Assembly (NCBI GenBank): GCA_900315785.1
Contig: ONAL01000001.1
Span: 50,224-114,223, forward strand
DNA from: an uncultured Eubacteriales bacterium
GTDB taxonomy: Bacteria; Bacillota; Clostridia; Oscillospirales; Acutalibacteraceae
Reading direction: 5' to 3'
DNA length: 64,000 nucleotides
The position numbers and the translations under genes were made by a program. Shown here one piece after another: positions 33,949 to 41,649 of the stretch; positions within the stretch are counted from its first letter, which is position 1, and every line of letters starts with the position of its first letter. The notes under the pieces were generated by a model. The model was not told where the DNA came from. It ran no database searches and saw nothing but the letters and a program-made list of their open reading frames with translations.

Positions 33949-34875
33949 ATGGATTATATGACTAAAAAACATATACGCAAAACGTTCAGCGGTATCGGCT
34001 TTCTGGTGTTCACAATCACCCTCAGTATGGCTGTGCTCGCCGCGATAATCGTATATCCGCTGTATAAATACTTTGACACAACGGCTATGCTTATGCTGCA
34101 GATGCTGGTGTCCGTCTCCTGTATGTTTCTGACAGGCTTGTTTTACTGCTGGATGTCAAAATCCGACCTCAACAGCCTGATAACCGTCAGATGGGTTAAG
34201 CTCAGAAGAGCCGTTCCGCTGATTATGATTGGACTTTGCACAGCCTTTATCGCCGATTATGTCGCCGATTGGGTTCAGCAGAGCTTCTCTGTTTTCGGAT
34301 TGGAAAACACAATCAGCTTTACCGAGGATACAGCCACACCTATTGAAAACATTCTCAGTATCATCGCCGTTGCGGTTGTTCCGCCGCTTACGGAGGAATT
34401 TGTGTTCAGAGGAATCATCCTCGGCAAGCTCAGAAAATACGGCGACGGCTTCGCTGTGCTGATGTCGTCGGTGCTCTTCGGAATGATTCACGAAAACATC
34501 GTGCAAATCCCCTTTGCGTTCATCGTAGGTCTGGCTGCGGCATTTGTTACGGTTAAATGTGAATCTATACTGCCCGCGATGTTTATTCACTTTGTTGTTA
34601 ACTTCAGAAGCGTTCTTTTTGATATTCTGAAAAGCAATAAGGTTATGGAAGAAAACGCGCTGAATGTTATCTATGTATTATTCCTGCTTGTGGTTTTTGT
34701 TCTGGCGATTATCTCTGCCGCTGTTCTGAGTAAGGACAGGGAGTTCTTCAAGCTTGAGCGCAGGAAGGAATACCCCTATCCCGACCTTATGGGCGCGTTT
34801 GTCGGAAACGCTGGAATGATACTGTTTATTGTGATTGTTACGGTTAACACCGTTTCAACGCTCGCATTGATATAA
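33949..34875 (+). CDS. CPBP-family intramembrane metalloprotease
   Basis: 308-residue membrane protein with about eight hydrophobic segments. Protease motifs of the CAAX/Rce1-like (CPBP, ABI) family are all present: TEEFVFRG near residues 148-155, FGMIHENI near 178, and FIHFVVNF near 212. Members process prenylated proteins in eukaryotes and are linked to bacteriocin immunity or regulation in bacteria; the substrate here is unknown. No bacteriocin genes are nearby. It precedes tadA by 11 bases and probably shares its transcript. Confidence 0.9.
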   Translation: MDYMTKKHIRKTFSGIGFLVFTITLSMAVLAAIIVYPLYKYFDTTAMLMLQMLVSVSCMFLTGLFYCWMSKSDLNSLITVRWVKLRRAVPLIMIGLCTAFIADYVADWVQQSFSVFGLENTISFTEDTATPIENILSIIAVAVVPPLTEEFVFRGIILGKLRKYGDGFAVLMSSVLFGMIHENIVQIPFAFIVGLAAAFVTVKCESILPAMFIHFVVNFRSVLFDILKSNKVMEENALNVIYVLFLLVVFVLAIISAAVLSKDREFFKLERRKEYPYPDLMGAFVGNAGMILFIVIVTVNTVSTLALI

Positions 34876-34886
34876 GGTTAAAGAAT

Positions 34887-35339
34887 ATGACTAACGAAGA
34901 TTTTATGCGGCTTGCGCTCGAGGAAGCCAGACAGGCTTACCGTCTCGGCGAGGTGCCGATAGGCGCGGTTATCACCAAAGGCGACGAGATTATCTCCACG
35001 GCTATGAACCGACGTGAGACTGGCAAGAACGCGCTTTTTCACGCTGAGACCGAAGCGATTTACAAGGCTTGTGAAAGGCTCGGAGGCTGGCGGCTTTGGG
35101 AATGCAAGCTCTATGTGACGCTTGAGCCCTGCCCTATGTGTGCAGGAGCTATAGTTAACGCGAGAATCCCCGAGGTTTACTTCGGAGCCTACGACATAAA
35201 AAACGGAGCCTGCGGCTCCTACATAAACCTTCTGGAAACGGAAAACAATTTCCGACCAAAGTTTACGGGCGGAATCCTCGAGGAGGAATGCTCGGGGCTT
35301 ATAAAACAATTTTTCAGAGAAATGAGAAACAGCAGATAG
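34887..35339 (+). CDS. tadA: tRNA-specific adenosine deaminase TadA
   Basis: Converts A34 to inosine in tRNA-Arg(ACG). 150 residues. Zinc-dependent deaminase motifs HAETEAI and PCPMCAGAI, preceded by GEVPIGAVI. The C-terminal end lies inside a 13-bp perfect stem shared with the end of convergent cca. Confidence 0.95.
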   Translation: MTNEDFMRLALEEARQAYRLGEVPIGAVITKGDEIISTAMNRRETGKNALFHAETEAIYKACERLGGWRLWECKLYVTLEPCPMCAGAIVNARIPEVYFGAYDIKNGACGSYINLLETENNFRPKFTGGILEEECSGLIKQFFREMRNSR

Positions 35340-35357
35340 CGTCAGCTATCTGCTGTT
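35328..35357. terminator. Bidirectional hairpin embedded in the ends of tadA and cca
   Basis: Perfect 13-bp stem aacagcagatagc (35328-35340) / gctatctgctgtt (35345-35357) with a 4-base loop. It spans the tadA stop (35337-35339) and the cca stop (35342-35344). T tracts are short on both sides, so efficiency is uncertain; a bidirectional terminator is the natural reading between convergent genes. Confidence 0.7.
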
Positions 35358-36694
35358 ATTTCGTTATACATCTCCAGAGCGCTTTTTTTGAGCTCTACGT
35401 TATCGTTATCGAGCTCTCCGTTAATTACGCTGTCAAGCAGAAACTCGAGAATTCTGCCTATATACTTTCCCTCGTTTACTCCGAGGTGAATCAAATCTGA
35501 GCCTGTGATTGCCAAAGTTTTGAGCGAATAGCACTCTCCGCTTTCGATTATCTCACGGTACACACGCTCCGCGGTGCTCAGATTAAGCAGCTTCTGCTCA
35601 CGCATATACTTTGACTGAGCGGAAATATCCGCTCTCTGAATCTTCATCAGATTCTCAAAATTCTCCGTGCCGATTTTGTTGAGCACGTGCTTTATCTGCT
35701 TGCGGTTATCCGAGAATCTGACGTCGTGATACTCGATAAGCGTGACAACGTCCTCGATAAACTTGCTCGGATAATGCAGCCTTTCGAGCGAATTCTTTGC
35801 GAGCACGGCGCTGAAATGATTGTGACCCTTGAAATGGTCTCTGCCGTTGCTGTCGGTTCTGAGCGCAAGCGGCTTGCCGATATCGTGCAGAAACATTACC
35901 ATTCGCAGAAGCAGTGTGTTCTCAACCGCTGAAACTGCCGCGGTGGTATGTCTCCAGACGGTTTTGTTATGGTGCGGAGTGTTCTGCTCACAGTCAAACG
36001 CCGAGACAATTTCAGGAAAGAACACAGCGATTACATCCTTGTAACGTCTGAGGATAAAGTTTACGTTCTCACCGCAAAGGAGCTTGTTGAACTCGCTTGA
36101 AATCCTCTCAACCGCTATATTATGGAGCGAAAGCCTTTTTCTCATAATCGAGTTTGAGGTTGCGCCCTCAATGCTGAAATTATAAACAGAAGCAAAACGA
36201 ATCGCCCTGAGAATCCTCAAAGCGTCCTCGTCAAAGCGAGTGTCGGGTTCGCCGACGCATCTGAGTGCCTTATACCTGAGGTCAATCTCTCCGTTAAACG
36301 GGTCGACTAGACCTACCCTGTCGTTATACGCCATAGCGTTAACGGTAAAGTCGCGGCGCGACAAATCATCTTCAATCCTGTCGGTAAAGCTGACTGAATC
36401 GGGGTGACGGCTGTCGGAATAATCTCCGTCAACTCTGTAGGTTGTGACCTCGTAGGTGACGGAATTCATATGTACTCCGATTGTGCCGTGCTCCTGCCCT
36501 ATCTTAATAAGCTTGTAGTTATTAAATACTCTTATGATATCGTCGGGCTTTGCCGAGGTCGCGATATCCCAGTCGTTGGGCTCAATCCCCAGAATGGAAT
36601 CGCGAACGCAGCCGCCGACGATGAACGCCTCATAGCCGTTCTGGTAAAGAGTATCAAGTATCTTTTTTACGTCCTTTGGAATCTTAATCTTCAA
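35342..36694 (-). CDS. cca: CCA tRNA nucleotidyltransferase
   Basis: Adds or repairs the 3' CCA end of tRNAs. 450 residues. Class II nucleotidyltransferase head with GGCVRDSILG and NDWDIATSA; RRDFTVNAMAY; the RNA-binding RFDEDALRILRAIRFAS segment; then an HD domain (HDIGKP, near residue 270) as in HD-containing Cca. It overlaps the end of the upstream membrane protein gene by 11 bases and has no promoter of its own that I could see. Confidence 0.95.
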   Translation of the reverse strand: MKIKIPKDVKKILDTLYQNGYEAFIVGGCVRDSILGIEPNDWDIATSAKPDDIIRVFNNYKLIKIGQEHGTIGVHMNSVTYEVTTYRVDGDYSDSRHPDSVSFTDRIEDDLSRRDFTVNAMAYNDRVGLVDPFNGEIDLRYKALRCVGEPDTRFDEDALRILRAIRFASVYNFSIEGATSNSIMRKRLSLHNIAVERISSEFNKLLCGENVNFILRRYKDVIAVFFPEIVSAFDCEQNTPHHNKTVWRHTTAAVSAVENTLLLRMVMFLHDIGKPLALRTDSNGRDHFKGHNHFSAVLAKNSLERLHYPSKFIEDVVTLIEYHDVRFSDNRKQIKHVLNKIGTENFENLMKIQRADISAQSKYMREQKLLNLSTAERVYREIIESGECYSLKTLAITGSDLIHLGVNEGKYIGRILEFLLDSVINGELDNDNVELKKSALEMYNEITADS

Positions 36695-37109
36695 TTACGC
36701 TTTCCTCTAAATACTTCATCAACAGTCCGTCGTTTTCGGCGGAAATTCTTTTCAACATAAAGAAATAAACTGCTTCGCAAATTATAATGATAATCGGGAA
36801 TATGAGTGCCGAAAGGCTTCCCGTGATTGTGGTAGCGATTATGTTTTCAATACAGAAACCCAGCAGAACGCCGAGGAGAATAAGAGCGTAATTGCTTATT
36901 CTGATACTTCCGACAAGCGCTTTTCCCTCGAGCCTTCCGTAGAATACTCTCGTCAGAAAGTTTGAGCGTTTGCCGTGGTCGTCAACTATACAAAGCCTGA
37001 CTTTGTCGCCATTTACCTCTCCGCCGAGCTTCTGACCGCTCGAAAGGTACCTTTTCCCTATATCCTTTTTGAGCTTCTCTCCGAAGCCCTCGCCTACATT
37101 CATTTTCAT
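36684..37109 (-). CDS. Small two-helix membrane protein, unknown function
   Basis: 141 residues. A polar N-terminal half (about 1-70) is followed by two membrane segments (about 72-90 and 95-118) and a charged C-terminus. I do not recognise a family. AAGGAC lies seven bases before ATG 37109. It begins one base after the P-type ATPase stop and overlaps cca by 11 bases, so it is co-transcribed with both. A role with the ATPase is possible but rests on position alone. Confidence 0.7.
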   Translation of the reverse strand: MKMNVGEGFGEKLKKDIGKRYLSSGQKLGGEVNGDKVRLCIVDDHGKRSNFLTRVFYGRLEGKALVGSIRISNYALILLGVLLGFCIENIIATTITGSLSALIFPIIIIICEAVYFFMLKRISAENDGLLMKYLEESVIED

Positions 37110-37110
37110 A

Positions 37111-39429
37111 TCAAGTGTCCTTATTAAACATCTGGCTGATGTTATATATTACATTATATAATATAACGGTTATCGCCGCCAAAATCAACAGTAAAATCAA
37201 ATCAAAGCAACAGAGCGGAACAAGTCTGAGGAACCAGCCGAAGCAGAGGATTCCCACGCTCAGACAGGTTACAATAAAGACAATCAGACTTATCCTCAAC
37301 GGATTGAGCGGCAGGCTCTGACGTATTACCGTCAGAACTCCGACAAGCGCGGTCAGGATAACGACCATTGTGGAGAACTCAGCGTGAGTAAATCTGTCTT
37401 TAAAGCACAACAGCGTAAAAATATTTAACAAAACCATAAACGAACCAGGCCAGGCGCGCATAAAGATGTTTTTAAGGAACTTGCCCTTAATTCGGTTATG
37501 ATTGGGCTGGAGCGCAAGCACAAATGACGGAATACCGATAATAAAGGCATTGAGGAACGACATCTGAAGCGGCTTGTAAGGATAGCTGTAGTTGATAAAG
37601 ATAAAAGCTACCGCAAGAATTATTGCGTAAATCGTCTTTACGATAAAGAGCGACGCGCTTCGCTGAATGTTATTGATAGAGCGTCTGCCCTCTGCGACAA
37701 CCTCGGGCATATGACAGAAGTCGTTGTCCGTGAGCACAAGCTGAGCGATGTTCTTTGCCGCGTCCGAGCCCGAAGCCACGGCGATACTGCAATCGGCTTC
37801 CTTCAGAGCCAGAACGTCGTTGACGCCGTCGCCTGTCATTGCTACAGTATGACCGTTTTCTTTCAGACAGCAGACAAATTTCTTTTTCTGCTGAGGAGTG
37901 ACACGACCGAAAACCGCGTATTTCTCGACCGCTTCCCTGACCTTTTCGTCTGTATCAAGCGTAGTGGCATCGACCGAAGCCGAAGCGTTCGGAACACCGA
38001 CAACGGTCGCGATTTGCTCGACGGTTTTGTTATTATCGCCTGAAATAACCTTGAGCTGAACGCCCTGCTCCGTAAAGTATCTGATTGTCTCGTCGGCATT
38101 ATCGCGGATTTTATCCTTGATAATTACGAGCGCCGAGGGCTTGAGGCTTTCGGGCAGCGTGTCCTTGTTCTTAAACTCGCTGTCGCTGTATGAGAGAGTG
38201 ACGACGCGGAAGGTGCGGTCTATTGAATTAATCTTATCAAATAATTCTTTATTAGAATTATCCTTATAAATAAACTCAGCCGCTCCGAGTACGTAGCTTC
38301 TGCCGTCCTCGAGCATAGCTCCCGACCACTTTTTTTCGGAAGCAAACGGAATAACCTCTGTCGCCTTTATGTAATCGCAATTAACATACGAATCAATGGC
38401 GCTCAGGGTACTGTTTCTATCAAAAGCGCATTCTGCGAGGGATTTCAGAACCATATTATTATCGACGGACTTGTCAAGCTCAATAATCTCCTCGACCTCT
38501 AAATCACCTGTTGTGATTGTGCCCGTCTTATCAAGGCAGAGCACGTCAACGCGCGCAAGAGTCTCGATACAGAAAAGCTGCTGAACAAGCACGTTCTTAC
38601 GTGAAAGTCTGATAACCGCTACCGCCAGAACTGTACTGGTAAGGAGAATCAGTCCCTCGGGTATCATACCGATAAGCGCGGCGACGATTCCCGTAACGCT
38701 CTCCTTGACCGACATATGATTGATAAAGTGCTGATTGACGTAGAGCGCGATACCAATCGGGAAAAGCGCTATTGAGCAGTATGTAATAATCTTGTTCAAG
38801 GTACGCATTATCTCGGAATTGACCTTTTTGTTAACCTTGGCTTCCTGCTGAATCTTCGCCGCGTAGCTGTCAACTCCGACGCTCTTTACTTTTACATAAA
38901 CCTCACCCGAGGTCACAAAGCTTCCCGACAGAAGCGAATCCCCCGGGTTCTTCTCTATCAAATCACTTTCACCTGTAAGAAGGCTTTCGTTAGCATAACA
39001 GAAGCCCTCGACGATTTCACAGTCACAGGGAATCTGCATACCCGATTTGAGGATAATCAAATCGTCCCTGACGATTTCCTCTGCGTCAATCCTGACAAGC
39101 TCGCCGTTTCGCAGAGCGTCCACACTGCTGGAAACCACGATTGAGAGCTTATCTACAGCCTTTTTTGAACGGATTTCCTGGACAATTCCGATAATGGTGT
39201 TGGTCACAACAACGCCCATAAAGAGCATATCGCGATATGAGCCGACCAAAACGAGCAGAACCGCGAACAAAAGGTTAAGCATATTAAAGAACGTGACTAC
39301 GTTGTCAAAAACTATGCGCTTAACCGACTTTGACTTTGCGTCGGCGTTAATATTTACCAAGCCCTGCTCGACTCTCTCCTTGACCTCAAGGTCGCTGAGG
39401 CTCAGCTTAAGAAGTTTTTCATCTACCAT
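37111..39429 (-). CDS. CtpE-like cation-transporting P-type ATPase
   Basis: 772-residue P-type ATPase. A-domain LLTGES (about 155), membrane segment with the unusual MIPEGLILL in place of PEGL/CPC forms, phosphorylation site DKTGTIT (about 300), and GDGVNDVLALKEADCSIA near residue 545. About ten membrane segments. The MIPEGL signature and RLSRKNVLVQ...IETLARVDV stretch resemble mycobacterial CtpE (calcium uptake) and related Firmicute pumps. The ion is not certain. A 16-base-spaced inverted repeat (aatatgc 39460-39466, gcatatt 39482-39488) lies upstream; I saw no convincing promoter. Confidence 0.88.
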   Translation of the reverse strand: MVDEKLLKLSLSDLEVKERVEQGLVNINADAKSKSVKRIVFDNVVTFFNMLNLLFAVLLVLVGSYRDMLFMGVVVTNTIIGIVQEIRSKKAVDKLSIVVSSSVDALRNGELVRIDAEEIVRDDLIILKSGMQIPCDCEIVEGFCYANESLLTGESDLIEKNPGDSLLSGSFVTSGEVYVKVKSVGVDSYAAKIQQEAKVNKKVNSEIMRTLNKIITYCSIALFPIGIALYVNQHFINHMSVKESVTGIVAALIGMIPEGLILLTSTVLAVAVIRLSRKNVLVQQLFCIETLARVDVLCLDKTGTITTGDLEVEEIIELDKSVDNNMVLKSLAECAFDRNSTLSAIDSYVNCDYIKATEVIPFASEKKWSGAMLEDGRSYVLGAAEFIYKDNSNKELFDKINSIDRTFRVVTLSYSDSEFKNKDTLPESLKPSALVIIKDKIRDNADETIRYFTEQGVQLKVISGDNNKTVEQIATVVGVPNASASVDATTLDTDEKVREAVEKYAVFGRVTPQQKKKFVCCLKENGHTVAMTGDGVNDVLALKEADCSIAVASGSDAAKNIAQLVLTDNDFCHMPEVVAEGRRSINNIQRSASLFIVKTIYAIILAVAFIFINYSYPYKPLQMSFLNAFIIGIPSFVLALQPNHNRIKGKFLKNIFMRAWPGSFMVLLNIFTLLCFKDRFTHAEFSTMVVILTALVGVLTVIRQSLPLNPLRISLIVFIVTCLSVGILCFGWFLRLVPLCCFDLILLLILAAITVILYNVIYNISQMFNKDT

Positions 39430-39595
39430 AAATACCTCAAATTAATGAAAATTTTAAAAAATATGCTAATAAACTCAATCGGCATATTATTATTGTCTAT
39501 TCATTGTAAATAAATAATTCTCATTTTGCGTTTACCATTTTATTATACACTATCTTTTCTAAAAATAACAGTGTTATTTGAAAGGAGGTGATAAT

Positions 39596-40600
39596 TTGGT
39601 AAAAAAAGTAAAAATAAAAGCTTCTTTGTCGGCTTTTATCATTATTATAACGTCAATTTTTTCATCAATTTATATTAACGCCGCAGAAAAAAGCGTAATA
39701 ATCGGCGGTGAAGCCTTCGGACTGAAGCTCTACTGTAAGGGTGTTCTGGTCACAAGGCTCGAAAGCTTTGAGGGAAAAGACGGTGAAACCTGTCCCGCAA
39801 AGGACGCAGGACTGAAATCAAACGACATCATCACAAAGGTAAACGGTGTGACGGTAAAGACAAACGACGAGCTCAGCCGTGAGATAAACAAGTCAAAGGG
39901 AAAAGAAACCGAGCTCGAAATAATCCGAAACGATTGCTATAAAACAGTAACCATAAAGCCCGAAAAAAGCAGCGACGAAAGGTATTACACTGGAATCTGG
40001 GTTCGCGACAGCTGTGCGGGAATCGGAACAATAAGTTATTATGACCCCGAAAATATGACCTACGGAGCGCTCGGACACGGAATCTGCGACATTGACACAG
40101 GTTCCATTATGGAGAGCGACAACGGCGAGATTGTGAGCGCGGATATTACAAGCGTCACAAAATCCGAAAACAATAATATAGGAACACTTAACGGATATTT
40201 TTCGGGGACAGGAATCGGCAGACTGACCGAGAACACTCCTATAGGAGTTTACGGAAGTCTAAGTATTATTCCCGAAAAGTCCGAGGTCTACCCTGTCGCT
40301 TCAAAAGAAGAGGTTAAAACAGGCAAAGCCGAGCTTTATACAACAGTATACGGAAGCAAGCCGAAGGAATATGAAATCGAAATAACGCAGATAAACAATG
40401 ATTATAAAAACTCAAACAAAAACCTTATTATAAAAATAACGGACGAAGAGCTTCTGAATGCTGCGGGCGGAATCGTTCAGGGTATGAGCGGCAGCCCGAT
40501 TATCCAGAACGGAAAATTTGCGGGAGCGCTGACCCACGTATTCCTTGATGACTGCCAAAGCGGTTACGCAATTCTTGCGGAAAACCTCGTAAAAGGTTAA
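39596..40600 (+). CDS. spoIVB: SpoIVB-type serine peptidase (S55)
   Basis: Signalling protease made in the forespore and secreted across the inner membrane to trigger pro-SigmaK processing. About 334 residues, shorter than the Bacillus protein. N-terminal membrane anchor (about 8-30), PDZ domain (about 45-120, PAKDAGLKSNDIITKVNG), then the S55 domain with catalytic His in GALGHGICD and Ser in GMSGSPI. I chose TTG 39596 because the full AAAGGAGGTG site ends five bases upstream; the TTG at 39578 precedes that site. Directly upstream of spo0A, as in Bacillus and clostridia. No clear SigF/SigG promoter could be read. Confidence 0.93.
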   Translation: MVKKVKIKASLSAFIIIITSIFSSIYINAAEKSVIIGGEAFGLKLYCKGVLVTRLESFEGKDGETCPAKDAGLKSNDIITKVNGVTVKTNDELSREINKSKGKETELEIIRNDCYKTVTIKPEKSSDERYYTGIWVRDSCAGIGTISYYDPENMTYGALGHGICDIDTGSIMESDNGEIVSADITSVTKSENNNIGTLNGYFSGTGIGRLTENTPIGVYGSLSIIPEKSEVYPVASKEEVKTGKAELYTTVYGSKPKEYEIEITQINNDYKNSNKNLIIKITDEELLNAAGGIVQGMSGSPIIQNGKFAGALTHVFLDDCQSGYAILAENLVKG

Positions 40601-40602
40601 AG

Positions 40603-40624
40603 CCTCTGCCATTTTTGGCAGAGG
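40603..40624 (+). terminator. Hairpin after spoIVB (weak terminator candidate)
   Basis: CCTCTGCC-atttttt-like loop-GGCAGAGG: 8-bp perfect stem just after the spoIVB stop. No T tract follows, so it may serve RNA stability rather than termination. Confidence 0.45.
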
Positions 40625-40634
40625 TACATACCTG

Positions 40635-40667
40635 AGTCGAAAAACGCCGTCGATATATTGTGTCGAA
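40635..40667 (+). promoter_or_regulatory. Spo0A boxes upstream of spo0A
   Basis: TGTCGAA at 40661-40667 is an exact 0A box core; AGTCGAA at 40635-40641 is a near match, 26 bases away. The 0A box consensus is established. Their place about 125 bases before the -10-like TATAAT (40792-40797) suggests autoregulation of spo0A. Confidence 0.65.
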
Positions 40668-40765
40668 TAATCATACAATCCACAACATATTGAATATAAT
40701 TTTAGAAAAAGGTAACAACGCTTTAATTTTTTTGTAATTTTTTCAAAAAAATTAATTGGAAACTA

Positions 40766-40797
40766 TTGCCAATTTTACTACTTTATGGTAGTATAAT
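40766..40797 (+). promoter_or_regulatory. spo0A promoter region with palindrome
   Basis: TATAAT at 40792-40797 is 32 bases before the spo0A ATG. The best -35 match, TTGCCA (40766-40771), is 20 bases away, too long for a good SigA promoter, so an activator or another sigma factor is likely. A perfect inverted repeat TACTAC-tttatg-GTAGTA (40776-40793) overlaps the -10. Confidence 0.5.
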
Positions 40798-40828
40798 CTC
40801 ACAATCAATTTTATGGAGGATATGAACT

Positions 40829-41587
40829 ATGAACGAAAATATTAAACTGTTGATTACAGAGAGCCCTGCTGCCTTCAATGACGAAGAAATGTCAGTGTTT
40901 AAGGGATATAACATCATTCCCGAGTTCTGTAACAAGGACGGAGAGGAGGTGCTTTTGCGGTTAATGGAAAAGACCTACGACGTGATTATTATGGACCTTT
41001 TTATGACAAGACTTGACAGCCTCGGCGTTATGCGTTCGGTCAAGCAAAAGGGCATCAAAAAGCCTGTTATCATCGTCACCGCGTCGTTCAACAGCCCCGA
41101 CCTTGAAAGGGCAATTATGAGCGAGGGAGCAAATTATTATGCATTAAAGCCGTATAATATACGTCAGATATGCGAGGATATACTTGCTCTGATGCACCGC
41201 GGAAGGGTCAACCACCCCACCTTTGAGCAGTACGGACTTGAGGTCAAGGTGACGGAGATTCTGCACGAAATCGGCGTACCTGCTCACATCAAAGGCTACA
41301 ACTACCTCAGAGATTCGATTATTATGTCGATTGAGAGACCCGATATCATCAATGCCGTGACAAAGCAGCTCTACCCCGGGGTTGCCAAGAAGTACGAGAC
41401 AACCTCTTCAAGAGTTGAGAGAGCCATACGCCACGCGATTGAGGTTGCCTGGGACAGAGGCGACGTTGACGTGCTCAACTCATACTTCGGCTACACAATC
41501 CACAACGACCGAGGAAAACCCACAAACAGCGAGTTTATTGCAATGATTGCCGACAGGCTGAGACTTCAGCTCAAAAACGCAAGCTGA
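40829..41587 (+). CDS. spo0A: Sporulation master regulator Spo0A
   Basis: Response regulator controlling sporulation entry. 252 residues. Receiver domain: phosphorylation Asp56 in IIMDLFM, Thr84 (IIVTAS) and Lys107 (ALKPYN). C-terminal DNA-binding domain with [19 protein letters not shown], the invariant recognition-helix segment. Odd point: the acidic pocket near residues 9-12, normally Asp-Asp or Glu-Asp, reads ITES here, leaving one acidic residue. Start ATG 40829 has GGAGG nine bases upstream. Confidence 0.96.
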   Translation: MNENIKLLITESPAAFNDEEMSVFKGYNIIPEFCNKDGEEVLLRLMEKTYDVIIMDLFMTRLDSLGVMRSVKQKGIKKPVIIVTASFNSPDLERAIMSEGANYYALKPYNIRQICEDILALMHRGRVNHPTFEQYGLEVKVTEILHEIGVPAHIKGYNYLRDSIIMSIERPDIINAVTKQLYPGVAKKYETTSSRVERAIRHAIEVAWDRGDVDVLNSYFGYTIHNDRGKPTNSEFIAMIADRLRLQLKNAS

Positions 41588-41590
41588 TTA

Positions 41591-41619
41591 TTGACTATCA
41601 CAAACGCTTATGTTAAAAT
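41591..41619 (+). promoter_or_regulatory. Promoter and inverted repeat of copA
   Basis: TTGACT (41591-41596), 17 bases, TAAAAT (41614-41619), 30 bases before the copA ATG. A TTAGT-tatt-ACTAA inverted repeat follows at 41625-41638 over the expected start site and could be an operator. It does not match the CopY (TACAnnTGTA) operator. Confidence 0.7.
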
Positions 41620-41649
41620 ATGGTTAGTTATTACTAATCGGGTGATTAT

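Noticed and set aside
40821-40844. Seven-codon ORF overlapping the spo0A start
   Set aside because: Its ATG is only two bases from GGAGG, too close to initiate; the spo0A ATG has proper spacing.
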